Numbered from the stretch's first letter, positions 32,023 through 40,379 are shown. The stretch is DNA of 44,299 nucleotides from Phycisphaerales bacterium (GCA_020853975.1 JADYXW010000076.1:1-44299); one strand, 5' to 3'. Notes: generated from the sequence alone by a model not told the origin. Translations and numbers: made by a program.

Positions 32023-34908
32023 ATGGCAAGTCAGAAAGTTTGGATGAGTGCGGCTGCGGTGCTGGCGGCGTGCGGCTGGGCGGTCCCAGTGCTCGCCCAG
32101 GAAAAGAAGGAAGAGGAGTTCCGTCCGTGGGCCGAGGTCTCCAAGGACTACACCCAGGTCGTCTCCACCGTCGACGGCGCGCCCTCCCTCTACTCCGTCT
32201 GGAAGCGCGAAAAGGACGGCCAGCTCCTCGCCGAACTCCCCCGCAACTGGCAGGGCCAGAAGCACTTCTTCGCCATGACCGTCCCAACGGGCGAGACCTT
32301 CGCGGGCCTCCAGGCCGGCGACCTCTACGTCTACTGGAAGCGCTTCGACAAGCGCATGGCCCTCATCGTGCCCAACGTCGAGGTCCGTTCCACGGGCGAC
32401 AAGGAGTCCAAGGACTCCATCCGAAACCACTTCGTCGACCGCGTCCTCATCGACGTCCCCATCGCCACCATGGGCCCCAACGGCCAGCCCGTCATCGACC
32501 TCGACGAGCTGCTCATCAACAACGCCCCCACGTTCTACGGCGGGGTCGCCGCGGGCATCAACCCCCGCCTCACGCAACTCGGCTCCATCAAGGCTTTCCC
32601 CGAGAACATCGAGGTCACCTTCACGGCCCCCGCTTCCGGCGGGCGCCTCAAGGGCTTCCACTACTCCATCAGCCTCATCAGCGACGACGCGGAATACAAG
32701 CCCCGCACCGCCGATGAACGCGTGGGCTACTTCCAGACCACCTACCGCGACCTGGGCAAGTTCCAGGACGACAAGGTCGAGACCCGCTACATCAACCGCT
32801 GGAAGCTCGAGAAGCGCGAGCCCAACCTCAAGCTCAGCCCGCCCAAGGAGCCCATCGTCTACTACGTCGAGCACACCGTCCCCGCGCGGTACCGCCGCTG
32901 GGTCAAGGAGGGTGCCCTCTACTGGAACGCCGCCTTCGAGAAGGTCGGCATCCGCGACGCCGTCGAGGTCTACTACCAGGACAAGGAGACCGGGCAGCAC
33001 ATGGACAAGGACCCGGAGGATGTTCGCTACAACTTCATCCGCTGGCTCTCCAACGACATCGGCACCGCCATCGGACCCAGCCGCGCCCACCCCATCACGG
33101 GCCAGATCCTGGACGCCGATGTCGTCCTGACCGACGGCTGGATCCGTCACTTCTGGTACCAGGCCAACGAGCTCGCCCCCAGCATCGCGATGGAGGGCAT
33201 GTCCTCCGAAACCCTCGCCTGGCTCGACACCCGGCCCCAGTGGGACCCGCGTGTACGCCTCGCCGCCCCGGAGCGCCGTGATGGCATCATCCGCGAGCGG
33301 GCCCTTCTGTCCGCCCGCAGGGGCGTAATGGGCTACGGCGGGCTGGCCATCGCGCTCTCCGACCCCGCCGTCTCGACCACTCCGGAACTCGCCGACTTCG
33401 CCTCCACCGTCGGGCAGCGCTACGGCCTGTGCATGGCCAGCGAGGGCATGGCCCGCGATATGGCCGTCTCCGGCCTCTACATGGACGTCATGGGCCTCCT
33501 CGAAGAGCAGCCCGCCGACAGCAAGGATGGCGAGAAGGGTGAGAAGAAGGAGAAGAAGGACGAGGCCGACAAGCTCGACGGCATCCCCGAGTGGTTCGTC
33601 GGGCCGGCGCTCGCCCACCTCACGGTCCACGAGGTCGGCCACACCCTGGGCCTTCGCCACAACTTCAAGGCCTCCGCGCAGCACACGCTGAAGGAGATCA
33701 ACTCCGAGGCCATGAAGGGCAAGCCCTACGTCGCCTCCGTCATGGACTACACCCCCGTCAACATCAACATGGACCCCAACGCCGTCCAGGGTGACTACCA
33801 CATGTTCGGTGTCGGCGCCTACGACATGTGGGCCATCGAGTACGGCTACACCATGGGCGACACCAAGGACGTGCTCAAGCGCGTCTCCGAGCCCGGGCAC
33901 GAGTACCTCACCGATGAGGACACCGGCGGACCGGACCCCCTCGCCCGCCGCTACGACTTCTCCAAGGACCCGCTCGACTACGCCCAGAGCCTGATGGCCC
34001 TCGCCAAGGCCTCCCGGGGCCGCATCCTCGAGAAGTTCGTGAAGGATGGCGAGCCCTGGTCCAAGGCCCGCCGCGGGTACGAGATCACCCTCTCCACCCA
34101 GCTCAACGCGACCAACATCATGTCCAACTGGATCGGCGGCACCAGCGTCAGCCGCGTCCGCAAGGGCGACGCCGGCGCGCCCCTCACCCCCATCGACGCC
34201 AAGACCCAGCGCGACGCGCTCAAGTTCGTCATCGACAACACCTTCAGCGATGACGCCTTCGGCCTCACGCCCGAGCTGCTCGTGAAGATGAGCGTCAACA
34301 AGGACGAGAGCGCCGACGCCGACCCGCAGTGGGCCGTGCACGACCGAATCTCGGGCGTGCAGTCCGCGGCGCTCACCCAGCTCATGAACCCGGGCAAGCT
34401 CCGGCGCGTCTACGACAACGAGTTCATCACCCCCGCCGACCAGGACCAGCTCACCCTGCCCGAGCTGCTCGACGCCGTGAGCGCGTCCATCTGGTCCGAG
34501 ATCGACAAGGGCGTCGACGCCCGCTACACCGCCCGCAAGCCCATGATCTCCTCGCTCCGCAGGTCTCTGCAGCGCGAGCACGCCGAACGCCTCATCGACC
34601 TCACCCTCGACTCGGGCTTCAACGCCGCGAGCAGGACAATCTCAAACCTCTCAACTTCGAAACTCCGCGAGATCAACGCCAAGATCGCCAAGACCCTCGA
34701 CAAGGGCGACTCCAACATCGACCCCTACTCCAAGGCTCACCTCGCCGAGCTCCGCCAGCGCATCACCAAGGCGCTCGACGCGTCCTACGTCTACAACATG
34801 GGTGGCGGCGGGGTTGACCTCTCCATGCTCGTCGAGCTCCTCAGTCAGCCGGCCCCCCAGCCAGCGCCGACATCCCCCAACACCCCGGGCTCGCCCGCGC
34901 CGGAGTGA
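32023..34908 (+). CDS. Secreted DUF5117/DUF4953-type zinc-dependent metalloprotease
   Basis: 961 aa. Start at MASQKVWMSAAAVLAACGWA with AAGGAG 6 nt upstream; signal peptide cleaved after VLA-QEKKEE. N-terminal beta-rich domain (FFAMTVPTGETFAGLQAGDL, VDRVLIDVPI). The metzincin-like catalytic part has HEVGHTLGLRH at 536-546 (zinc His, Glu537), followed by SVMDYTPVNI as a Met-turn candidate. A Lys/Asp-rich linker (GEKKEKKDEADK) precedes it. A long helical C-terminus ends in Pro-rich PAPQPAPTSPNTPGSPAPE. Family members are secreted or periplasmic peptidases of poorly known substrate. No dockerin, unlike the neighbouring proteases. Followed by a strong terminator. Confidence 0.92.
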   Translation: MASQKVWMSAAAVLAACGWAVPVLAQEKKEEEFRPWAEVSKDYTQVVSTVDGAPSLYSVWKREKDGQLLAELPRNWQGQKHFFAMTVPTGETFAGLQAGDLYVYWKRFDKRMALIVPNVEVRSTGDKESKDSIRNHFVDRVLIDVPIATMGPNGQPVIDLDELLINNAPTFYGGVAAGINPRLTQLGSIKAFPENIEVTFTAPASGGRLKGFHYSISLISDDAEYKPRTADERVGYFQTTYRDLGKFQDDKVETRYINRWKLEKREPNLKLSPPKEPIVYYVEHTVPARYRRWVKEGALYWNAAFEKVGIRDAVEVYYQDKETGQHMDKDPEDVRYNFIRWLSNDIGTAIGPSRAHPITGQILDADVVLTDGWIRHFWYQANELAPSIAMEGMSSETLAWLDTRPQWDPRVRLAAPERRDGIIRERALLSARRGVMGYGGLAIALSDPAVSTTPELADFASTVGQRYGLCMASEGMARDMAVSGLYMDVMGLLEEQPADSKDGEKGEKKEKKDEADKLDGIPEWFVGPALAHLTVHEVGHTLGLRHNFKASAQHTLKEINSEAMKGKPYVASVMDYTPVNINMDPNAVQGDYHMFGVGAYDMWAIEYGYTMGDTKDVLKRVSEPGHEYLTDEDTGGPDPLARRYDFSKDPLDYAQSLMALAKASRGRILEKFVKDGEPWSKARRGYEITLSTQLNATNIMSNWIGGTSVSRVRKGDAGAPLTPIDAKTQRDALKFVIDNTFSDDAFGLTPELLVKMSVNKDESADADPQWAVHDRISGVQSAALTQLMNPGKLRRVYDNEFITPADQDQLTLPELLDAVSASIWSEIDKGVDARYTARKPMISSLRRSLQREHAERLIDLTLDSGFNAASRTISNLSTSKLREINAKIAKTLDKGDSNIDPYSKAHLAELRQRITKALDASYVYNMGGGGVDLSMLVELLSQPAPQPAPTSPNTPGSPAPE

Positions 34909-34936
34909 TTGCCGCTCACCGAGTTCTCGCACACAG

Positions 34937-34958
34937 GGCCCCGGCACTCGCCGGGGCC
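34937..34958 (+). terminator. Intrinsic terminator after the zinc protease gene
   Basis: Perfect 9-bp stem GGCCCCGGC/GCCGGGGCC with loop ACTC, followed by TTCTTCATT. 28 nt past the stop. Confidence 0.85.
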
Positions 34959-34966
34959 TTCTTCAT

Positions 34967-35326
34967 TCACCCGCGCTGGCCAACCTCGGCCCGCGCGAGC
35001 TCCGCCGTCGGCGCTTCGTAGCAGCCGCCCGCAATGCCCATCGCGCCCCACAGCGTGGTCGTCGCGTACCACAGCGGCGCGCTCTCCCCGGCACCGACCA
35101 CCGCCCGCAGCTCGCCGCCCAGGGTCGTCACGATCAGTTCCCCGGCCGGGCCCCGCGCTACGCGGGCCCCAGCCACTACGAGCGGCTCGCCCGCATCGTC
35201 CGTGGAAGCGCTCGCCACCCACGCGCCGTCCCGGAGCTCCACACTCCACGTCAGCACGCCCGCGGCCTCGCCCCGCGCATACGCCCAACCGATCCGCAGC
35301 TCCGCGCCGTCCGCGGGCAGGCTCAT
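34967..35326 (-). CDS. Hypothetical protein coupled to the GbsR-type regulator
   Basis: 119 aa. ATG overlaps the regulator's stop (ATGA), so it is translated from the same mRNA. Sequence is soluble, beta-rich and without a signal peptide: AELRIGWAYARGEAAGVLTW, then VELRDGAWVASASTDD, VVAGARVARGPAGELIVTTL and WGAMGIAGGCYEAPTAELAR. No family recognised. Context suggests a small regulatory or ligand-binding partner, but this cannot be told from sequence. It converges on the zinc protease; only 58 nt and the terminator separate them. Confidence 0.65.
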   Translation of the reverse strand: MSLPADGAELRIGWAYARGEAAGVLTWSVELRDGAWVASASTDDAGEPLVVAGARVARGPAGELIVTTLGGELRAVVGAGESAPLWYATTTLWGAMGIAGGCYEAPTAELARAEVGQRG

Positions 35327-35907
35327 CGCGCCTCCCCCGCCCCCTCGGGCAGACGGCCGAGCAGCATCGCCGCGAGCTGCAGCCCGCGCCCGCTCGGGCT
35401 CACGAAGCGGTGCCCGATCTTCTCCAGCACCCGGAAGAACTCCACCATCTCGTCAATCCGCTTGTTGTGCGCCTCGATCTTCGCCCGGTCGTCCTCCGCA
35501 GCCTCGCCCCGCCTCGCGCGGTCCGCGGGCGTCATGTCCCGGATCTCGTACAGCGACGCCAGGAGCGGGTCTACCTCGCGCGCGATGCGCTCTCGCACGA
35601 TGGCGCGGAACAGCGACCACACATCCTGCTCCGCCGAGAAATACTCCTTGCGGTCCCCTCGCTTGTGAGATCGCTCGATGATTCCCCAGTCCAGCAGCGC
35701 CCGCAGCGACATCGACGCGTTGCCCCGCGAGATCTGCAGACGCTCCATCACGTCGTCGGTGCACATGGGATCGCCCACGATGAACAGCAGCGCGTGCACC
35801 TCCGCCATCGTGCGTGAGATGCCCCACGCCCCGGCCATCTGGCCCCACACGGCGATGAACTGGTCCTGCGCCTTGGTCAGTGCCGCGGTCACGAGCCCAG
35901 TATCCAC
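35323..35907 (-). CDS. GbsR/MarR-family transcriptional regulator
   Basis: 194 aa from a GTG at 35907. Winged-helix DNA-binding domain about 15-95: FIAVWGQMAGAWGISRTMAE, VHALLFIVGDPMCTDDVMER, LQISRGNASMSLRALLDWGI, then a wing with SHKRGDRKEYFSAEQD. This is the GbsR-type subfamily, which responds to osmoprotectants or related ligands. The C-terminal helices (EVDPLLASLYEIRDM, RIDEMVEFFRVLEKIGHRFV) would dimerise and bind ligand. An 18-bp palindrome covers its -10 region, so autoregulation is likely. Translationally coupled to the hypothetical gene downstream. Regulated targets are unknown; the c-di-AMP genes are not adjacent. Confidence 0.9.
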   Translation of the reverse strand: MDTGLVTAALTKAQDQFIAVWGQMAGAWGISRTMAEVHALLFIVGDPMCTDDVMERLQISRGNASMSLRALLDWGIIERSHKRGDRKEYFSAEQDVWSLFRAIVRERIAREVDPLLASLYEIRDMTPADRARRGEAAEDDRAKIEAHNKRIDEMVEFFRVLEKIGHRFVSPSGRGLQLAAMLLGRLPEGAGEAR

Positions 35908-35934
35908 ACCCGGAGTTCCGACGTCCAGCGGTCG

Positions 35935-35952
35935 TTTCAGAATACTCTGAAA
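35935..35952 (-). promoter_or_regulatory. Operator-like palindrome overlapping the -10 of the GbsR-type gene
   Basis: TTTCAGAATACTCTGAAA: perfect 7-bp arms TTTCAGA/TCTGAAA with a 4-bp centre. On the minus strand it contains the -10 candidate TATTCT (35939-35944), about 31 nt before the GTG start. A dimeric regulator bound here would block its own promoter. Confidence 0.65.
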
Positions 35953-36025
35953 TCACCGATTTTCATCGCCCTCACTGACGTGGTCCGCGTTTGTTTGTAG
36001 AAACTCGCCCGGCTGTTCTCAGGAT

Positions 36026-36069
36026 AAAAAAAACGAAGGCGACGAGGGCATTGCTGCACGCTCGCCGCC
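36026..36069 (-). terminator. Intrinsic terminator with eight-T tail
   Basis: On the minus strand: stem GGCGGCGAG/CTCGTCGCC (one G-U type pair), then TTCG and TTTTTTTT (A8 at 36026-36033). It lies ~150 nt after the prenyltransferase stop and ends the candidate small RNA. Confidence 0.85.
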
Positions 36070-36112
36070 TCCTCGGGGGGCAATTTCTGCGTCACCCAGC
36101 CGTCCGAGTGAT
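36026..36112 (-). ncRNA. Candidate ~87-nt small RNA
   Basis: On the minus strand a promoter-like TGGACT (36142-36147), 17-bp spacer and TACTAT (36119-36124) would start transcription near 36112. The RNA would contain CCCCCCGAGGAGGCGG and end in the strong terminator. It could also be just the 3' end of the prenyltransferase mRNA. No known RNA family is recognised. Confidence 0.45.
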
Positions 36113-36118
36113 CAAGAC

Positions 36119-36147
36119 ATAGTACCGACCGCAATCCCCCGAGTCCA
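36119..36147 (-). promoter_or_regulatory. Promoter of the candidate small RNA
   Basis: TGGACT (-35, 36142-36147) and TACTAT (-10, 36119-36124) with an optimal 17-bp spacer, each 4/6 to the sigma-70 consensus. Confidence 0.45.
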
Positions 36148-36221
36148 GACCCCTTCCTTCGATGGGTCCGGAATCGCAAAAACCATCTATCCAGATACCT
36201 AATGCGTTACGCCACAGCATG

Positions 36222-37184
36222 TTATAGAGACGCTACGGTATCGACAGCCCCGACACCCCCCAAAACGAGGGCCACAACCCCGTTGAGGGTGAAGAAAGCC
36301 ATGTGGAGGCCGGGCTTCACCGGGTCTTTGCGGCAGGACCGCGCGAGCACAATGTGCTCCACACCCAGCAGGCAGACCGCCGCGCCCGCTCCGGCAGCGA
36401 AGAGCCAGCCGAGCTCCGCGTGCGAGGTCCACGCTGCGAGCAGCGCCAGCAACGCAACCGCGTGCCACGCCCGCGCGATCCACACCGCCCCCTGCGTTCC
36501 CAATGCAACCGGGATGCTCCTCAGTTTGTTTGCCCGGTCGAACTCCTGGTCCTGCAGCGAGTAGACGACGTCAAACCCGCCGACCCACAGCACGACAAAC
36601 CCGGCGATCCACCACACCGATGGCGTCGAGAAGACCGCGTCGGGCCTCACCGCGATCGCTGCCGCCACGGGCGACGCCGCCAGCGACACGCCAAGCACCA
36701 CGTGGCACATCGCGGTGAACCGCTTGGTGAGGGAGTAGAACGCGAGCCACGCGAGGACCGGCGCCGTCAGATACGAGGGCCACGGGTTCTTGAAGAACCA
36801 CCAGAAGCCCCACGCGCCGAGGACGAAGACCCCCGCGGCGCCCAGGGCCGCGAGCCAGCCGACGAAGGGGGAGACCCGCCCCGCCGCGATGACGCGCCCC
36901 GATGTCCGCTGGTTCCTCGCGTCGATCTCGCGGTCCGCCAGCCTGTTGAACACCATGGCCCAGGTTCGTGCCCCGACCATGCAGACCACGATCAGCCCGA
37001 CCTTTCCCGCGAAGCCCAGCCACGCCGCGCGGTCGCCCGCCGGCCCGGGCCCCACGAGAAACGCTCCGAGAATGGCGAAGGGGAGCGCGAAGACCGAGTG
37101 CGCAAGCTTGATGTCCGCCGCGAGCAGCCGGAGCGCTCGCCCGACCCCCCGCTGCTCCGCCGCCGCTTCACCCGCGATCGTCAT
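36222..37184 (-). CDS. UbiA-family polyprenyltransferase (likely quinone biosynthesis)
   Basis: 320 aa, integral membrane with about eight helices. The first metal/prenyl-PP site is NRLADREIDARNQRTSGR (N80, D84, D88). The second is VVYSLQDQEFDRANKLRS. The N-terminus (DIKLAHSVFALPFAILGAFL) resembles the branch of 4-hydroxybenzoate-type prenyltransferases found in bacteria using the futalosine route to menaquinone (MqnP-like). It would attach the isoprenoid tail to an aromatic quinone precursor. Exact substrate is inferred; no other quinone genes are near. A TATCTT box lies 5 nt before the ATG and no ribosome site is present. Confidence 0.88.
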   Translation of the reverse strand: MTIAGEAAAEQRGVGRALRLLAADIKLAHSVFALPFAILGAFLVGPGPAGDRAAWLGFAGKVGLIVVCMVGARTWAMVFNRLADREIDARNQRTSGRVIAAGRVSPFVGWLAALGAAGVFVLGAWGFWWFFKNPWPSYLTAPVLAWLAFYSLTKRFTAMCHVVLGVSLAASPVAAAIAVRPDAVFSTPSVWWIAGFVVLWVGGFDVVYSLQDQEFDRANKLRSIPVALGTQGAVWIARAWHAVALLALLAAWTSHAELGWLFAAGAGAAVCLLGVEHIVLARSCRKDPVKPGLHMAFFTLNGVVALVLGGVGAVDTVASL

Positions 37185-37189
37185 GCGAA

Positions 37190-37195
37190 AAGATA
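37190..37195 (-). promoter_or_regulatory. -10 box TATCTT, 5 nt before the UbiA-type gene
   Basis: TAnnnT hexamer with ATG 37184 five nt downstream, no ribosome site; leaderless start inferred. Confidence 0.5.
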
Positions 37196-37213
37196 GGTTC
37201 GGTCCCGCCCCGT

Positions 37214-38977
37214 CTAACCAAAGGCGATCGACGCGACGGTCACGTCGTCCGCAAAGCTCAGCGGCTCGGGCAGCCCTGAGTGCGCCCGCAGCGCCGCGAT
37301 CAGCGAGGTCACGTCCTCGCGCGGGTCCCTCGAGCCCGCGAGCGCCTCTTCGAGCGCCCCCGTCCCCGCGAACGCCCGCCCCGCCGCGGACCGCTGCTCC
37401 GCGAGCCCGTCGCTGTAGACGACCAGCCTCGAACCCGGCTCCAGCCGCAGCACGCTCTCGGCGTACTCCGCGTCCAGCGCGACTCCCAGTGGAGGACCGC
37501 CGGTGATCGCCAGCCGCTCCGCGCTGCCCGTGGGTGCGCGGAGGAGCGCATACCCGTGCCCCGCGTCCGCGTAGCGTGCCTCTCCGGTCGCCGGGTCGAT
37601 CACCACGGCGAAGAGCGACACAAACAGCGACACCCGCCCGTGCTCCGCCGACAACCTGTCGCTGTACCTCGACACGAGCTGGTTCACCATCGTCAGCGTG
37701 CGTCCCGGCTCGCCGGATTGCGAGAGCAGCCTGGAAAGGTGAGCCTGCACGTTGGCCATCACCATCCCCGCCGCCACACCCTTGCCCACGACGTCCCCCA
37801 GCAGCACCGCGACGCGCCCGCCCTCGACCCGGACGAAATCAAAGAGGTCGCCCGCCACGAACCGCCCTGGCACGCAGTGCATGTGATACCGCACAATCGC
37901 CGCGGCGCCGCCCCCCGCCTCACCGCTGTCGGGGGGCATGATGATCCGCTGCACGTCCCGGGCCGCCTCGATCTCCGATCGTCTCCGGTGGTCTTCCTGC
38001 TCCAGCGCCGCCCGCTTCAGGCTCGTGAGGGCCAGGCCGCACATCTTCGCTACCGCCTGGCAGAACGCCACGGTGTCGTTGTCGAGCGTCACGCCCGCGC
38101 CGGCACCCCGAGCATCCAGGTACAGGTACGCCTCGGCGATGGGCACGGGCCTCGGGGCGGCGCCCGACACGAATCCGGCGCTGGCGCTGGGCGTCGGCAG
38201 CCGCTCCACCATCACCGGCACGCACACCGCCGCCGAGATATCCAGCGAGACGATGCTCTGCCCCGTTGCCGGCGCCCGCGAGGCGTCCAGCACCACGGTT
38301 TCGCCCTGGTTGTCCGGGTCCGCCGCGACGCTCATGAGCGAGCGGCTGAGCGCCGCCTCCGCCTGGCCCCGCCTGCAGAGCACCTCCACCTCTTCCATGC
38401 CCGCCGGCCTCACCATCGCCGCGTTGCACAACCCGGAGCCCTCGAGCAGCGCACCGACCGCCGCCTGCGCAATCTCCTCCTCCGTCTTCGCCGCCGCCAC
38501 CGCCGCCGCGCACGACATCAGCAGCGACAGCCTCGTCCTCGCCCGCGGCTCAAGGGGCTGCTCTCTCACCCGCTGCATGATCGATGTCGGCACGCGCGCG
38601 TGGTCGGAGGTCAGCGTCAGCCGGCGCGAAGCGGGGGGCGTGCCCACGATGGCGCGAAAGACCCAGGGCCCGATGCGCACCTGGTCTCCCGCCGCAACCG
38701 CGGCGGAGTCACTCTCCCCAAGCCTCTGCCCGTTGACAAACGTGCCGTGCCTGCTCCCCAGGTCCCGCACCCGCCAGGGAAAGGGCTCCCCCGCGACAAA
38801 CTCGATCGCCGCGTGCGTCCTCGATACCGCCCCCTGCGGATCCGCCAACTGCACCCCCGCCGAGGACGACCGCCCCAGCACGCACGGAGTGTGCGATGCC
38901 AGCGCAGGGTCGATCCGCACCGGCCTCAGGGGCGGTCCAAAGATGGGCTCCAGGATCAGGCTCGGCGCATCGTGCAC
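37214..38977 (-). CDS. FHA-GAF-PP2C (SpoIIE/RsbU-type) signalling phosphatase
   Basis: 587 aa from a GTG at 38977. An in-frame TTG at 38983 is possible, but a TACGCT box ends at 38984, exactly 6 nt before the GTG, arguing for the GTG. FHA domain ~30-100 (CVLGRSSSAGV, GAVSRTHAAIEF, LGSRHGTFVNGQR) binds phosphothreonine. A GAF-like domain ~150-345 follows (SLLMSCAAAVAAAKTEEEIA, LDNDTVAFCQAVAKMCGLAL). The PP2C domain starts at ~355 with EIEAARDVQRIIMPP, then FVAGDLFDFVRVEGGRVAVL, LGDVVGKGVAAGMVMANVQA and YADAGHGYALL, with the metal Asp residues present. It likely acts on an anti-sigma-factor antagonist or phosphoprotein; no such partner is nearby. Confidence 0.92.
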   Translation of the reverse strand: MHDAPSLILEPIFGPPLRPVRIDPALASHTPCVLGRSSSAGVQLADPQGAVSRTHAAIEFVAGEPFPWRVRDLGSRHGTFVNGQRLGESDSAAVAAGDQVRIGPWVFRAIVGTPPASRRLTLTSDHARVPTSIMQRVREQPLEPRARTRLSLLMSCAAAVAAAKTEEEIAQAAVGALLEGSGLCNAAMVRPAGMEEVEVLCRRGQAEAALSRSLMSVAADPDNQGETVVLDASRAPATGQSIVSLDISAAVCVPVMVERLPTPSASAGFVSGAAPRPVPIAEAYLYLDARGAGAGVTLDNDTVAFCQAVAKMCGLALTSLKRAALEQEDHRRRSEIEAARDVQRIIMPPDSGEAGGGAAAIVRYHMHCVPGRFVAGDLFDFVRVEGGRVAVLLGDVVGKGVAAGMVMANVQAHLSRLLSQSGEPGRTLTMVNQLVSRYSDRLSAEHGRVSLFVSLFAVVIDPATGEARYADAGHGYALLRAPTGSAERLAITGGPPLGVALDAEYAESVLRLEPGSRLVVYSDGLAEQRSAAGRAFAGTGALEEALAGSRDPREDVTSLIAALRAHSGLPEPLSFADDVTVASIAFG

Positions 38978-38983
38978 GCCCAA

Positions 38984-38989
38984 AGCGTA
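38984..38989 (-). promoter_or_regulatory. -10 box TACGCT, 6 nt before the FHA-PP2C start
   Basis: Immediately precedes TTG 38983 and lies 6 nt before GTG 38977, which decides the start in favour of the GTG. Confidence 0.55.
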
Positions 38990-38995
38990 CCGCCA

Positions 38996-40351
38996 TCAGC
39001 CTAGGGCGGGCAGCACGGTTCCGCGGCATTCGCCCAGCCCGATGCGCCTGAAGCCCTCCCGCTCGGCCCATCCCCGCATGATCACCGCGTCCCCATCCGC
39101 GAGGAACGCCCGTTTCTCTCCCGATGGCAACTCGATCGGCTTGCGGGGCTTTCCCGGGCCGTCCCACGTCGCCTCCAACAGGCAGCCGCGGGTGCCCGGC
39201 TCCCGGCCGCTCACGGTGCCGCTGGCCAGCAGGTCCCCCGGCCTCAGATTGCACCCGTTGGACGTGTGGTGGGCCACAATCTGGGCGAAGGTCCAGTACA
39301 TGTCGCGAAAGGCGTCCGACCTGCACACGACGTGCGGCGCCAGCCCGCGCTCCGCCATCTGCGCGGACTGGATCGCGACCTCCAGCGTCAGCGCAAACCC
39401 CCCCGCCCGCTGGTCCGACGCGTCCGCCAGATAGGGCAGCGGCGCCGGGTCCCCCGATGGCCTCGCGTAGGCGGGGCACCGGAACGGGGCGAGTGCGTCG
39501 AGCGTCACGATCACCGCCGACACAGTCGTCGCGAAGTTCTTCGCCAGGAATGGGCCCAGGGGCTGGTACTCCCACTTCTGGATGTCCCGCGCCGACCAGT
39601 CATTCACCAGGCACAGGCCCACCACGTGCTCCATGGCCCGAGCCACCGGCAGGCTCGTTCCCAGGTCATTGTGCAACCCGATCACGCACCCGACCTCCAG
39701 CTCATAGTCCAGCATCTTGCAGGGCCCGAACGATGGGCCCGCGTTCGGGGCGTCGTCCGGGGGCGACTGCTGCCCCATCGGACGCCTCACGGGTGTCCCC
39801 GTGGGCACGATCGACGAGGAGCGACCGTGATAGCCGATCGGCACGTGCTTGTAGTTGGGCAGCAGCGGATTGTCGGGCCGGAACATCGCCCCCACGGTCG
39901 ACGCGTGGTGCACCGACGCGTAGAAGTCCGTGTAGCCCTGCATCGACCCGGGCGTGAGGAACCTCACATCCCCCGCCGGGACCATGGCGCCCTCGACCGC
40001 GCGCCTCAACCCCTCCGCGGCCCCCACGCGCAGCGCCCGCGAGAGCTTCTCTCGCACAAACCTCGCGTTCTCGCGAGAGAGCGTCGGCCCGCGCCCCTGC
40101 TCGCACTCGGTCGCCAGCAGGTCCAGGCCCAGCCTGTCGGGCGCGTCGTCAAAGAAGCCGTCGTCGATCAGCTCTCCGAGCAGCACGCAGCGGTCGCCGA
40201 TGACCACCGCCCACCCCGGCGCCCCCTCGCCCTCGTCCGCCTCTTCCACGCGCGCCAGGGGCAAGTTCTGGATGGGGAAGTCGTTCGCGGGGTCGTTCGC
40301 CGCGTCAACCCAGCTCCGCAGCGTCGCGTCGTGCGTGTGATCGGTCGTCAT
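38996..40351 (-). CDS. fahA: Fumarylacetoacetase
   Basis: 451 aa, ATG at 40351. Last step of tyrosine/homogentisate breakdown: fumarylacetoacetate to fumarate and acetoacetate. The N-terminal SH3-like part is followed by the catalytic region: GYTDFYASVHHASTVGAMFR (metal Asp142, catalytic His), then PNYKHVPIGYHGRSSSIVPT, DYELEVGCVIG (metal Glu217/219), LVNDWSARDIQKWEYQPLGP (metal Asp) and LASGTVSGREPGTRG. Full-length, close to animal and bacterial homologues. No other tyrosine-degradation gene lies beside it. A TACCCT box lies exactly 6 nt before the ATG, with no ribosome site. Ends just downstream of the phosphatase promoter. Confidence 0.94.
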   Translation of the reverse strand: MTTDHTHDATLRSWVDAANDPANDFPIQNLPLARVEEADEGEGAPGWAVVIGDRCVLLGELIDDGFFDDAPDRLGLDLLATECEQGRGPTLSRENARFVREKLSRALRVGAAEGLRRAVEGAMVPAGDVRFLTPGSMQGYTDFYASVHHASTVGAMFRPDNPLLPNYKHVPIGYHGRSSSIVPTGTPVRRPMGQQSPPDDAPNAGPSFGPCKMLDYELEVGCVIGLHNDLGTSLPVARAMEHVVGLCLVNDWSARDIQKWEYQPLGPFLAKNFATTVSAVIVTLDALAPFRCPAYARPSGDPAPLPYLADASDQRAGGFALTLEVAIQSAQMAERGLAPHVVCRSDAFRDMYWTFAQIVAHHTSNGCNLRPGDLLASGTVSGREPGTRGCLLEATWDGPGKPRKPIELPSGEKRAFLADGDAVIMRGWAEREGFRRIGLGECRGTVLPALG

Positions 40352-40357
40352 GCGGGC

Positions 40358-40363
40358 AGGGTA
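40358..40363 (-). promoter_or_regulatory. -10 box TACCCT, 6 nt before fahA
   Basis: Six nt (GCCCGC) separate it from the ATG at 40351; lies in the 28-nt gap after the DMT gene, so fahA is not dependent on it. Confidence 0.55.
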
Positions 40364-40379
40364 TCGTTCCCGGCCCCGC

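Larger units (their letters stand above)
35908..36221. other. 314-bp AT-richer gap between regulator and prenyltransferase
   Basis: Noticeably less GC-rich than the rest of the window. On the minus strand it holds a candidate small RNA promoter, the RNA with its terminator (36026-36112), and the regulator's promoter and operator. A short open frame at 35937-36179 (minus) lacks protein-like sequence. Confidence 0.5.

Noticed and set aside
31627..34581. 984-codon minus-strand open frame opposite the zinc protease
   Set aside because: Antisense shadow; low-complexity Leu/Val/Gly/Asp composition.
35937..36179. 80-codon minus-strand frame in the regulator/prenyltransferase gap
   Set aside because: It spans the operator, a terminator and the T-tract; composition is not protein-like and no ribosome site was seen.
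36140..36200. SRP-type small RNA resemblance (TTCCGGACC ... GAAGGAAGG on minus strand)
   Set aside because: The conserved SRP loop order (GGTCCGGAAGGAAGCAGCC-like) is not reproduced.
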